Of a DNA stretch of 64,000 bases, positions 34,563-46,218 are shown one piece after another (the first letter of the stretch is position 1; each line of letters opens with the position of its first letter). This DNA comes from Blakeslea trispora (taxonomy: Eukaryota; Mucoromycota; Mucoromycetes; Mucorales; Choanephoraceae). A program made the position numbers and the translations under genes. Below the pieces are notes generated by a model that saw only the letters and a list, made by a program, of their open reading frames with translations, searched no databases and had not been told where the DNA came from. Location of the stretch: positions 62,001-126,000 of the forward strand of contig JAIWNE010000040.1 of assembly GCA_025331445.1 (NCBI GenBank), written 5' to 3'.

Positions 34563-37100
34563 GGTATATTGATATCTATTTTAACAAAGAGATGGTTCAA
34601 AAAACGAAAAAAAAAAAAAAAAAATTAGGACTCGGTGTGACTTTGGTTTAGTGACCACTTTTTTTTCTGAAATCGTCTTCCTAATGAAAGATGGCATGTA
34701 GTTACTGCCTTTACTAAGCTACAATAATGCTTTCATCGCATATCTTTTTATTTGTGGAAGGCTTTTCCTTCTTATTCTCCTTTCAATGTCTTAGAGATCA
34801 AGTCTTTCTTTCTTTTTTTAAATGAGAGAAATACTAATAAAAATGCTGAAATTGCTGCTTTAGAGCTTACTCTCTAACCTCTTGTTGAATACAAGTGAAA
34901 AAGGGAGATGAATCAAATAGGTCAATTCATTCTCTCTTTCTGTACAGTCACCTTCAAACAATTCAGTGTATGATCATACACTATTGTGTTGGGCTGCATT
35001 TGTTATAACACAACTAGTTTCATCATGTTCTAGTGGCATAGGAGCTATTTAGAAACTATCATCTAGCACCTAAGAATAGTTGGGATATTTAATGGACTTT
35101 CTTTCTTAAAGCACCAAACATAGTAGTACTCTCCCCCGATTGATGGATACACGAAATTCCAAAAACTCGATTTAGGCATAAGAGGTCTTTAGGACTCAAG
35201 TCGTTGAAACAAAGGCACACAAAATCTGTAAATGAAATTGTGATTATTGAAGGTAAAGAGGAAAGAAGAAGAGCAAAACAAAAAAAAAAGGGGACCAGAA
35301 GGATAGAAATGTTGGTTAAACAGATTGAAATTTGTAAGAAAAGAGTGGTAAAGAAGCTCAAGAGAAACAGCTTAAGCGTGAGACTTGTGTACATTGCTTT
35401 GATTTTAGGAGAAACAGAAAATACCTTCTTTTTTTTTTCAAGCACACTGGATGACAATGGTTGCCAATACTTTTTCAAACCAATACAAACACAAATCATA
35501 TTTTCAAAGGATACGTCAAGCTACAGTTTAATCTGCCTGCATACATGAACCATGCTTTTGTTTACTCTAGCCAGTTTCTTTAAGCAATCCCCGCCCAAAT
35601 ACTTATACAATCACCTTCCTTCTACTTTAAAGAAACAATCCACACATTATGTGTGTCTATTGAAACTGCTTACTTGATAGTCATTGTTATGTTTGGAATT
35701 TCTCTGAATAGATTAACATAGTGCTTGGTTTTACTTTTTTGTGTGACTAGCGAATGGAAAAGACAACCAGTGGCGATTCAATTAAAGCTTCTGATACACA
35801 TTTTAATAGAAGCAAAAGTTTATTCTAGAAAAGGAAAAAGATGACCTCAGTCATTTAGCACAGAAAGAGAGCCATCATTTCTATGATCTTTTCTTTTTCT
35901 GAGAAAGTCATCATGATGACTCTAAAGCCTAATGGAGAAGAGAGAGAGAGAGAGAGAAGGGGGGGGGCTTTCAATCAGTAAAAGGTTACTGTTACATCCT
36001 TTCTCATACTAAAATAAGAAAAATGCTTACAAAAGAATGCGTAATTGATCATTTTCTTTAAAGAAGAAAAAAAAAATTGAATCTCAAAAAAAGATGTCAA
36101 AAACAATTTTGCCATTCGTACCTTTATGGTATTCTGCAGGCAATAAAACTAAAAAGGGTGTGTAACATACATGCTTGGTTCTCAAGATACACCCTGCCTG
36201 TAGTTCTATTCCATTCCTTTGGGTCAGTACTTTATCCTGCACAACTGTCTTACAACAACTCGGCAGCTTCCTTTTCCCTTTAGATCAAATATCCATTAAT
36301 GTTTTTCGATTCATCGAAAGTATCCAATAGATCTTTAAAGAAGAAAATCCTTTTCATATTCACGACCAAGACTGTTCAGTAAGGGATCATCAACAAAAGC
36401 TTAGGGAGCGAATATCTTGTTTTGTTCTGTTACTTTACGGCAGCACTATCTCGTTCACAAGTGACTTGGTTGAGACACTTTAGCATGCTTTTATTTGCTA
36501 TGTTGCTTGTTATTTCTACTTGGCATAAAATTTTCCATCTATGTTCTTCTGATACACAAGAAAAAAGAACATGTAACCTTAAAACTAAGAAAAGAAGAAG
36601 AAAATAAACACTCGAATAGAAGCCATTCAATTGAATAAAGAAATGGAGCCCTTTTTATGTTCAGAATAGACTGTAAATAAACAAAATAACCTTCACAATA
36701 AAGAGGTATTCATCTCTTCTTTCGGGACAATGGTGTAAGTCTTGTTTTTTTTCTGTTAAGCGTAGAACCCTGTTAAATGATAGGTTACGCGCTTATCAAT
36801 AGCTTGGTTCTAAAAAAAAAAAAAAAAGCGAGTTGACTCATCAATTACTGCACTTGAACTTCATTTTCCCGGTCTAAATTAACAACAATTACGAATTAGC
36901 TCTTTTTATGAAAAAAACTAAAAGGGTCAGTTTCTCTCTATGTCATCAAAGGAAGGAATTACATATGGTTTTTGTTCCGTTTAACATTAAGCATACACAA
37001 CTATTCTGTAAAAAAAAAAAAAAAGAAGAAAGCTGCCTTTGAACCTTATTCTCTTGAATTGTTTCGAGCTGTTTAACTTCGGAACCTCAACACACAGAGA
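34563..37100. other. Gene desert, left part
   Basis: No convincing gene in 2.5 kb. Short frames on both strands follow low-complexity T/A and GA tracts. It contains an 18-bp perfect palindrome at 34965-34982, a GA repeat ending in a 9-base G run (35941-35967) and scattered poly-A runs. Confidence 0.55.
34965..34982. repeat. 18-bp perfect palindrome
   Basis: AGTGTATGATCATACACT reads the same on both strands. It lies about 400 bp upstream of the Mpp10 start codon and could be a dimeric protein-binding site or a chance palindrome. Confidence 0.5.
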
Positions 37101-37105
37101 TATAG

Positions 37106-37290
37106 GTTGAACGTTTCACCTTAAAATCTAACCATGATTGATAGCCATTCTGCAAAAATAAACTTGAATAAATCAGGATGTCATAATATGCTTGAGAAGA
37201 AAAAAAAAGAGCTGTTTAATCAGGTCATTTTGATTCATTCAACTCTGATTTCTTGTAGAAATGGTTAGATTTTAAGGTGAAACGTTCAAC
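37106..37290. mobile_element. 185-bp MITE-like element with perfect 30-bp terminal inverted repeats
   Basis: Positions 37106-37135 (starting GTTGAACGTTTCACC) and 37261-37290 (ending GGTGAAACGTTCAAC) are perfect reverse complements over 30 bases. Outside both ends the tetramer ATAG is found (37102-37105 and 37291-37294), as expected for a target-site duplication. The 125-bp interior is AT-rich and has no coding capacity. Its size, terminal repeats and flanking duplication are those of a miniature inverted-repeat transposable element mobilised by an unknown transposase. With such perfect ends it should be young. A hairpin RNA gene is the alternative. Confidence 0.75.
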
Positions 37291-37294
37291 ATAG

Positions 37295-38496
37295 ATTTCC
37301 TTTACGTTGATCCTTAATTCTTAATTTAGTTCCCAATAAAGTTTTATCTGATTGTCGGGTAAACAAGCAGTAGCAAACAGAGGAATATCATTTCCCTCCT
37401 CACTCCGCCCTTTGCTACAAACCAAAAGAGGTTGATTGATGAGTGAGATGTAAAGCAAAGCACTTTCTTAAAACAGTCAATCAACTCGGTTTATTTTAAA
37501 AATAGCCCTCTTTATTACTCTTATAAAGAATATCTCTCTCCTTCCTTTTTTTTTTTCTTGTCCTCCCAGCTGTTTCCTCTAAAGAGGGACTCAACGAGTC
37601 ATTTACTCAGATATATGTCAATGGTTTCCTAGAGCACAAACCAATTAAAAAGAAAAAAGGAAGGTAGTACGAGGAAACAGAACCAAGAAACAGTAAAATC
37701 GTAAAATAGACAGGAATCTTAGATAATAAAAGAGAGGGTTTGCTGACTTTATAGAATGAATCAAATCGTACGTTGTTTGCTTCATGTCAGTTTCAAATTC
37801 ATTGAACCCTTAACAGAATTAGCAGATGTCTCGGCATGGTGAGCAACATGTGTTTTGACTAGTTGTACAACCGTTTGACGTAGTCAATCTACATCTCTTT
37901 TTTTTTTCTTTACAGACATAAAGTGAACTTGGAAGAGTTTATAGCATTCACAAGCACTTGTTCAATTCGTCTCTGTATGTCTTGTATGCTTCTTTTTTTA
38001 TTCTATAAAGGCTGTGCACAGAAGAGTGAATGGATAAAACATTACACCTTCCGTTCCCCCCCCCAAAAAAAACAAAGGCTGTTGGATCACAGAAAGACAT
38101 GGAAACAAAGAATCAAGTACGACTCTCCTGCCCTCTCTTTTTTTTTTTCATTACTGCCTAGATTAGCCCGTAACTCCCCTCAATAAATAAGTTGTGACTT
38201 TATCCTACTGTCTTTAATCTTTAGGTAGTTTTTCTATTGTCTTCTTTTTGTGTATATTTCTGATGACGCCAAACCTTAAAGAGTGATGAAAACAACAACA
38301 GAATACCACATTTCCCAAAATAGATTGCACACTAAAAGAAAAAGATGGAACAAAAACAAACTGAAGTTCAAATTACTTATAAAAACAATTCACGCTTTTC
38401 CTTAAACTACATTACACTTACTGAGAGCTACAAAAGCAAGCAAAAGAGAGAAAAAAAGGGAGCTTCAAATCTTTTTCAAAAAGAATAGAAAATACA
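37295..38496. other. Gene desert between MITE and transposase relic
   Basis: AT-rich sequence with short, unsupported frames. An 87-codon plus-strand frame at 37923-38186 runs through a C homopolymer and a T tract, and I do not regard it as a gene. Confidence 0.5.
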
Positions 38497-38880
38497 ATGC
38501 CTTCAATGGGCCAGCTGAGATGGATGTTGACAACCAAGTTAAGGGGGAGGGGCCTCAGAATTTCAAAGGTCGCAGTTCAAAATTTCATGGTCAATGACTG
38601 TGCTTTGACCATCAACAAAACTCATTTCAAGCCCAAGGAAACTCTCTTGCCAACATCGAAACCTGCTTTTAAATGGACAGCTAACTTAATGCGGACAGAT
38701 ATCGACTTTCAGAGCAATTGTGTTCTTATTGACGAGTTAGTCTTTTGTATCAACCAGAGTCGCATTATGGTTTTGGTATACTAAAGGAACTCAAGCTATT
38801 GTTGTTCAGCTCAAGAACCAGAACTAGAACAGTTACTGTTTTGCGAGGAGGAGCAATGTCTTTAGAAATTTCAGGTTCTA
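38497..38880 (+). pseudogene. IS630/Tc1-type transposase relic
   Basis: The first 95 codons are open from ATG 38497. They contain LRISKVAVQNFMVNDCALT (the helix-turn-helix tail typical of mucoralean IS630/Tc1 transposases) and DFQSNCVLIDE, which matches the first catalytic-Asp block of the DDE domain. A stop follows at about 38780. In other frames the sequence continues with YTKGTQAIVVQLK and RTRTVTVL, the strand that normally follows the first Asp block. So the gene has at least two frameshifts and lacks the later catalytic residues. It is non-functional. No terminal repeats were identified. Confidence 0.6.
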
Positions 38881-40961
38881 AAAAAAAATCTCTTGCTTGT
38901 ATGTCATGAGCCAGAGCTTCCAATTGGCAACACTTTTCTTATTTTTATATATACGAATAGCTGTATTATTCAACTTGAGAGCAATTCAATCATGTCTGGA
39001 AAGTGGAACTTGTTTGTGTCCTATGGTTGTTTGGAAGATCTTTGTGTTATTCTGTAGATATTCTGACTCAAAATTACAGGTATGCTTGAATAAAGGAATC
39101 TCTTAAAGATTGGGCAAGTATGTCAGTGCTTGTCAAGCAATCTGAATTTCATTTTGTTCTTTCAGTAAAGACCTTTAACTACCAAAGCAAGTCTAAAAAG
39201 TAAACTTGTGTTTCACCTTGACCAAAATACTCATGTTGATACCCAAAAAAAGAAAGTATTTCTTTGTCTGTGGGTTGCTTAGAGATGATATGTACATGTA
39301 ATGAACTTTCTATTAATCCAATAAACTCTGGAATCACAACAAAAGAAGGAGCAATGTTGTATTCCCCCCTCCCCGCTTAATCTGGCCAGTATAGCCTTTT
39401 TTTTTGTGTGTGTGTATTGTTGGTATTTGTATGCAAGATTTTATTAGATGAAAATTGATTTAAAAAAGGAGGCGTTATGATTGTTCAAAAAGACAATGAT
39501 TGCACAATATGCAGCCATAAAGTAAAAAGAGAGAGAGAGAGCGAGAGAGTCATGATGACGAGCCTTTTTTTTTTTTTTTTTGCTTTTGTTTGTTTGACGA
39601 ACCATCTATGCATTTTAGGCGAATAGAGAGAAAGAAGGGGGGGGGGGGAGGGCACTGGTTGCTTCACAAATACTATATACATACAAACACACCCTTTTCT
39701 TTCTTGCCCTTGTTGTCTTCCCCCCCCCCCTTCCTTATGCCTTTATAACACACTGTTTCTAATCCTCTTATCTTAAAAGGCAACAGTAATGTTAGTTTTT
39801 TCTAACAACTGTGTCTGAATTTGTCAATATGCAAATTAGATAGAATCAAGATAAACACCTGACTCATGAGTAGGTTACATTCGAACAAAAAAGCGCCATT
39901 TAAGTATGGTACGACTAGTTCAACTCAGCAATTTGGAAGTAAATAGAAGCTTTTTCTCGTGTTTCATAGAATAATGATCTGCTGTTTGTTAAAAAAGAAC
40001 CGCTCATTTTACATGGTTGCCAATCAGGCTTACAAGTCACATTTTTCTGTGTTTAAAATGGAAATTTTTTTTTTATACTTTTTTTTTTTTTTTTTTACTC
40101 TTCATTTTATTTCTTAAAATGTAGCTTTCCTTTACATCCAATTAACCAATAAAAAAAAAATTATCTCTCTTTCTTAGTTCTTGTTTGTTGGAGAAAAGAA
40201 GGAATTAGAAGCATTTAATAAGCGTATTTTGAGAAGGACCAGATGAGGACAATTTACTTAGCCAAAGCTGATAATAAGAAGAAGAGAAAGAAAGATAAAA
40301 AGACGTGGTAGCTTGATTGTGTTTAAATGAACCATTTTGCAACCCTCTGCTTTCTGCTCTCTCTTTTGTTATGAATTGAAACATAAGCAGCTGATAGGAT
40401 TTGATTTTATCTGATGGTCGTCTTTTATTTCATTTGTTTTATTTTTATGCAAAGAAACCGCTGATTTTGATGAAGTTGTAAAAATAATTAAAATAAATTT
40501 TAATAAAGCAAATAAATAACAATATGTTTTTTCTAAAGAACAAGTATATAAATTCACGCCTTCAACATAGACCGTAAACAATAGAACTGGCTATGGATAT
40601 AAACTATAGATATATGTGTGTGTAAGTGTATTTTGGGTTTCTCTTTCTTTTTTTTTTTATATTTAAACAAATATATAAAAATGTATATAAATGTTAACAT
40701 AACAAAATAAGGAGCAAAAAAAAAAAAAAAAAAAAAAGCTGTATATAAAGTGTACATGTATAATAAAGAAAGAAAGAAAAGAAAAAACAGGCAATGACGA
40801 ATTATATGAAATGCATGGGCAGTTGTAATATATTAAAGTCGATGTTGTATGAGGATTGTTTTTCTTTCCTAATTCATTTAGAGGGCAAGTTATGCAATCC
40901 ATAAGTGTTATGTTTCTTGCCCCCCCTTCTCTCTTTTTTTTTCAGTTGAATGAATTGCAAA
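38881..40961. other. Gene desert with homopolymer tracts
   Basis: No gene seen. Contains GA repeats (about 39530-39547), a 12-base G run (39637-39648), an 11-base C run (39720-39730) and several T and A runs up to about 22 bases (40717-40738). CT/GA purine-pyrimidine asymmetry is strong. Confidence 0.5.
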
Positions 40962-41507
40962 TTAGCGTAAGGTAGTAGTGGTTGTGGTAGTTGTAGTGGT
41001 AGTTGTAGATGAAGGATCATCGGTTGTTGTCATGGTTGTGGTTGTTGTGGTATAGACAGTCTTGTCTTTCTTTGACTGTTGGGTAAAATAAATCAACCGT
41101 TGTTTGATGCTGGTGGCCGTCTTCCATTCTTCCCAGACTTCAACCCGAAAAGAGTCGATACGCTCCTTTTTTACCTGCCCGATACTGCTTGTTTCTATTT
41201 GGGTCAAGACCACCATCAGAATCCGACACAGACGAGTAAATTTACGAAAAGTTGCATTCAGGTACTTGTCCACCTGTTCCAACAGAATCCCATTGCCAAA
41301 ACGAGTCATTTCTCCTGTTTCCTTCCCATCTTGTATTAATTCAGGATGCAATTTCAAGATTGGACAGACAGAATTACTGAAAGATTCTAGTTCACGCACA
41401 ACTGCTTTTGCTTGATACAGGCAGCGACAAAATTCAACGAACGCTTTATCAGAAACAGAAATGGACTTTGAAGGACTGCGCACCGCTCTAGTGTTGTTGC
41501 TTTTCAT
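40962..41507 (-). CDS. Unknown protein with C-terminal poly-threonine tail
   Basis: Single open frame of 181 residues, not recognised. Residues 1-145 look folded and helical. They include VSDKAFVEFCRCLYQAKAVV, SVCPILKLHPELI, TRFGNGILLEQVDKYL and FRKFTRLCRILMVVLTQIET, and end with a basic amphipathic stretch. Residues 152-179 are almost only threonine, encoded by ACA/ACC/ACT repeats, ending TLR. It has no signal peptide, and the Thr tail resembles linker or repeat expansion. It is isolated between two deserts. The absence of stops across a non-repetitive folded part argues for a real gene. It could also be the last exon of a longer one. Confidence 0.55.
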   Translation of the reverse strand: MKSNNTRAVRSPSKSISVSDKAFVEFCRCLYQAKAVVRELESFSNSVCPILKLHPELIQDGKETGEMTRFGNGILLEQVDKYLNATFRKFTRLCRILMVVLTQIETSSIGQVKKERIDSFRVEVWEEWKTATSIKQRLIYFTQQSKKDKTVYTTTTTTMTTTDDPSSTTTTTTTTTTTTLR

Positions 41508-44500
41508 TTGTCTAGGATTTTTATATATATATGTATTTTATTTTTTTTTTTTGGGTTGAATTTTTTCAAGATGGATATTGTAATAGAATAAAAAAAAAAG
41601 CGAAATGAGAAAAAAAATGGCGGTTTTAAATATTTTTTTTTTTTCAAAAAAAAAAAGACTTTAGAATCCAATTTTATCCATATTTAAAATAATCCCCTTT
41701 TTTTCCCGATCAACACTTTGGTAGAAGTTTAGAGAAGTTTTTTTTTTTTTGAAATAAAAAAAAAAGACCATTGCTGATATTAAATGTCCGAAATGGAAAA
41801 GATGTTTCCTTCAGCTTCTGAGGCCTTCCATTTTGTTCAATTTGGTTAGACCAAATTTAGATAAACCCCCAATTTACAAAATTCAATTTCTTTTTCACTC
41901 TTACTCATTCTATGTTTTTTTTTACTTCATTTATGATATCAGCTATTGTTGTTTTTATATTTTTTGTCAATAAATGAAGTCATCATTCTTTTTTTTTTCT
42001 TTTGTCATATTTTGAATATTCAATTGATAAACAAAATTAGCCCAAAAAGAGAAAATCTCTAATTTTTCGTTTATTAAAACATGGGAAAATAGCAGAGATA
42101 CAAACTGAGTTACGAGAGAGAAACAGATCAAAGAGAGAGAGAGAGAGAAAAACATTAGCAAATAATTATATAGTCTGACTCGGTATAACACATTTATAGA
42201 AAATACAGGAGAAATAAGAGTTTAAAATAACAAAAATATCGACAAGTAAAAAATTGCATTTTTTTCCTTTTGAAAAAAGCGGATCTTATTGGATCGAAAC
42301 AATCGTCAAATTTCCCCTGCTTTGTTTTTTTTTATTCTTTCTATTTTTTTTTTACGTGTGTTTTCTATGTACTTGGATAATGTTTGTGTGTTCAATTTAT
42401 AAACATACCATTCTTTCTTTCTTAAAAAAAAAAAGTCAAGAAATGCTTATAACAAGTGATGGGATGAAAATAGGCATTTCATAATGACCTTTTGTACCAT
42501 CTCCGCTTTATTTTTGAATCACATTTTTTAAAGAGAAAGAGATAGAACTGTTAAGAAATGAATCAATACAAAATACCCCTACTCTTTAAAGAAGAAAGAG
42601 AAATGAAAACAAGTTTTTTTTTTTGCCTCTAAATGGCACAAGTAAGATCTCCTTTCTGTGTGAAATGAGAATATCTTCTTTTTTCGTATAGAACAGTCAA
42701 GCGGTATGTGCGCGCATTTTACTATCGACTCCTCTAGAGTGTGCATAGATGGAGAGGAGAAATATGAACTGTCATTCTATGTTTGGGATAACCTATTTTC
42801 TCTTTTTTGTAAATAAATGGACTACAATGTTGCATATAGACGTGATTGAACTGATCATATTATATGATTATTGGTACACATGATATAAACAGAGAGAGGG
42901 GGGGGGCATGACAACTCACGGTTTTATTTATTTTCAGAATCTATCGCATTTTTGGACAAATCCGATTTAATCTAGGAGGGAGGAGGGGGGGGGGCTTGAA
43001 AATAAAAACCGATATTTCATCTGTCCAAGCATTAAACCTAATATGGCAAATTGCTGTTATTTTGAAACTGGTTAGCTTGCCTTTCTCTCTCTCTCTCTCT
43101 CTTTAGAGTTTGGCACTCACTCCTTTTTGCTTGATCCCTCTCTCTCTTTTTCTTTGTCTCCTAAGCCACCTTTAGGATGTTTGTCTCAAATTGATTGAAA
43201 GAAAAAAAGCAAGCCTTTACATTGTGGCTATTATTTTCATGTTTTTGGTTATTCTACTGTTTATGTCCTTTCAATGATGAAAAAGAAATAGTGCCTTAAA
43301 CTGTCTTTTAAAAGCACTTTCTATCACACACATCTTTGATTCTTTTGTTTATGTCATGACAATATAAATTGAGCCGATCTCGAGCTACAAGATACCTGCA
43401 TATTCTGAATTATGATAATTTAATCTTTCTTTCTTCTCTCCTTCACTTTCTCCTTTTATGTAGAAGACTGAGTTCTTTTTGTTTTCTCAGTTTAACTAAA
43501 CAACGCATGATAACCAATAAGGAAAAAGCCCACTACAGTAATTGACTCTTTCTCTTCCTTTCCCCCTTTGCTTGAAAGTAATCACCGTTTTCTTTTCAAA
43601 ACTACATAAAGTTCCTTTATTCTTTCTATTTTGTGTACATTAAGCGAATAAATAGACATTTGCTTGGTTACAAATTGAAGGGTATGCGAGAAATCGTTTA
43701 TTTAAACGTACACAAGTACTCTATAGGTGAGTATGAAGAAAGATATAAACATTCAAAAACCTCAATTGACAATTAGCTATTTGACCTAATCTGATGTGTA
43801 TAGGAGCACCATTTATAGTAACACACAATAATAAAAAAAAAAGAATCATGTCGATCAAATACATTATAAATAAAATCAAAAGAACAGCCGAGAAGAGTTT
43901 CCTACTTTCTCATTTCTTCTTCTTTTTTTTTTTTATGCTTTCACTCACCTGCATCTTTTCTTTCTTTTTTGGGGGGAGATTTATTATCAGTAGGAGTAAT
44001 CTCACCATGATGCTGATAGTACATTGCAAAGATATTAATCCCCCCTTTTTTTTCCCTTTAAACCATTTCATGTTCTAGCACATGCATCAAGTTCAAGCAG
44101 CCTTTAATCATTTAGAGTTATCTGAGATGCTGGTAGATCAACCGAGATACAGTTCATTTAGAGGTCAATGTCTTGTGCTTGTTAATCTGGCTAATCGTTT
44201 AGAGTATATACCTTCATACTGGCAAAAGTGATTTCTTTCCCCTAAGAGTTGAAATGTGCTATCTTCTTTACTAAACATAGCTCACATTGACTATAAGACC
44301 ATAAATGCCAGCTCTTTGCAATTGTCAGGGCTTTTGATTGGTAAGTGAGATCTTTCACAGTTGCTCTATGATCCCCCCCCTCCCTCATCATATTTCTAAG
44401 ATAAAGAAAAAAAAAAGCCACTATTTATCACTAGACACTCAGTTATCTTCTAAAGCAACAGAAAATGAAACAAAAACAGCTACTTTTTTTTTTCATTATT

Positions 44501-46183
44501 CTAGACCCACAATAATTTGCGCATGAAAAAGAGAGCTCTCCACACCCCCCTCTCCTCCTTGTTATCACCAAGTCTATTGTATTCATCCTAGTTTCTTCTG
44601 GTCGACATCTATCTCAAACAGAATTTATTTCTCATCAGAAATGTTCTTGTTCTACTTTCCTTGATCTTCTAAAGCTCTTTGTTTACACAATCTTCTTTGA
44701 GTGAACAGTTTTTATTGTTTGTAGTGCAATTCAAAGTTTTCTCTGTGCAATCTGTTGCTAGATATGTTTTGCAGCAAAATAAACTTTATGTTTTTTTTTC
44801 TCAAAGAAGGCTAGCTCCTTTTATGTTATCGTAAACAAACAATGAGCGTATGCGATCAACGGATAGACAATCCCAATCACATAGAAATCGTCCGTTTGTT
44901 CATACAAAACATGCCTGATTTACGTGCTCCTCTTCCCCTCTTCCCTTGTCCTCGTAAAGTAATTAAATCGTTACATTTTTTTCCAAGAATTGTACTACAT
45001 GAACAATATGTGATTTTTCTTATTTTGACCAACACATAACCATTCGGCTGTTTTAAGAGATATCATCCTTTATTTTCTTCCCCTATACGCATGCTGATTT
45101 ACCCATTTTTTTTCTTTTTTTTTTTTTGCTTGTCTTGAGTACTCTTTACTAAAAAGAAAAAAAGAGAGGATTTATACTGTATTACTTGTAAAAAAAGCGT
45201 TTTTTCTTTTTATAAACAGAGTAAAAAATAAGAATAAATATTAGCCATTCGGGATAATACTTTATTCTTTTAAAACTGTAAGTTTTCTTCAGTAGATCTT
45301 TAGTGTGTTTCTTTCTCTCCTTCTGCTGTTTTCTTTTCAACTGAATCAGATACACAAAAATAAAGTGTCATTTTTCAATATCAGAGTGTTGTATCATGTG
45401 CATGTTTCATTCTGAAATTCTTGTCACAGGGGCAAGAAAGGTGAGGGGGGAGTGGGGGTGGGGCGGGAAAGTAATCATCAAAACGATGTATGACTGAAAA
45501 AAAAAAAGGACAATAACCTGATTTCCAATTATAGATCCAAGCAGTGTGACTCAGCAGTTTGACCTTTAGGAAAAAAAAACAATACAATGCGTACAGTTCT
45601 AACAGATGGATTTCACTCCCCCCCAAAAAAAAATGATAGCTGATTCTACAAGCATGTTCTATTTCTTATGTCAATATCAACACTTCATTCACTTTTAAAT
45701 AGCAGTTCTTCAAGGAATGTGTTTTGAACATATGTAGTGCAAGCATATTTTGAGTTTATGATCTAAATCTAAAATCTTAAATGTTGAACCTTCAACTGCA
45801 AGAAGGGCTACACAAGCAATGATGATTTACCTATATAGCACGCGCGCTTAAAAAAAAATCTTTCACTTTCCTTATGTTGGCTTCTATTGACTTGAATTTT
45901 TATAATACTTGCAACTGGACAGTATCTGTTTGCAGATTTCCTTTTTCTTATCTTGTGCACTTTCTGAGAAAGAGGAACAACTTGAAACAAAGAAAAAGAA
46001 TTGGCAGATAAAGATATGGAGCAAAATCAAGAAGAGAATTTAACGAAATCCTCTTATAAGGCTTATATCTCACACAAACACTGAATGATAGTTTCGATCA
46101 TACCTTTTTCGAGTCTCTTGTTGAAAGTTTTAGCACCAAGCTAAATAATAAAAACACATAAAAGGAACTGACTCAATCAATAT

Positions 46184-46218
<35 letters not shown>

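Noticed and set aside
35089..35499. 136-codon hydrophobic minus-strand ORF
   Set aside because: Composition follows T-rich low complexity. No family pattern, start context or splice partners.
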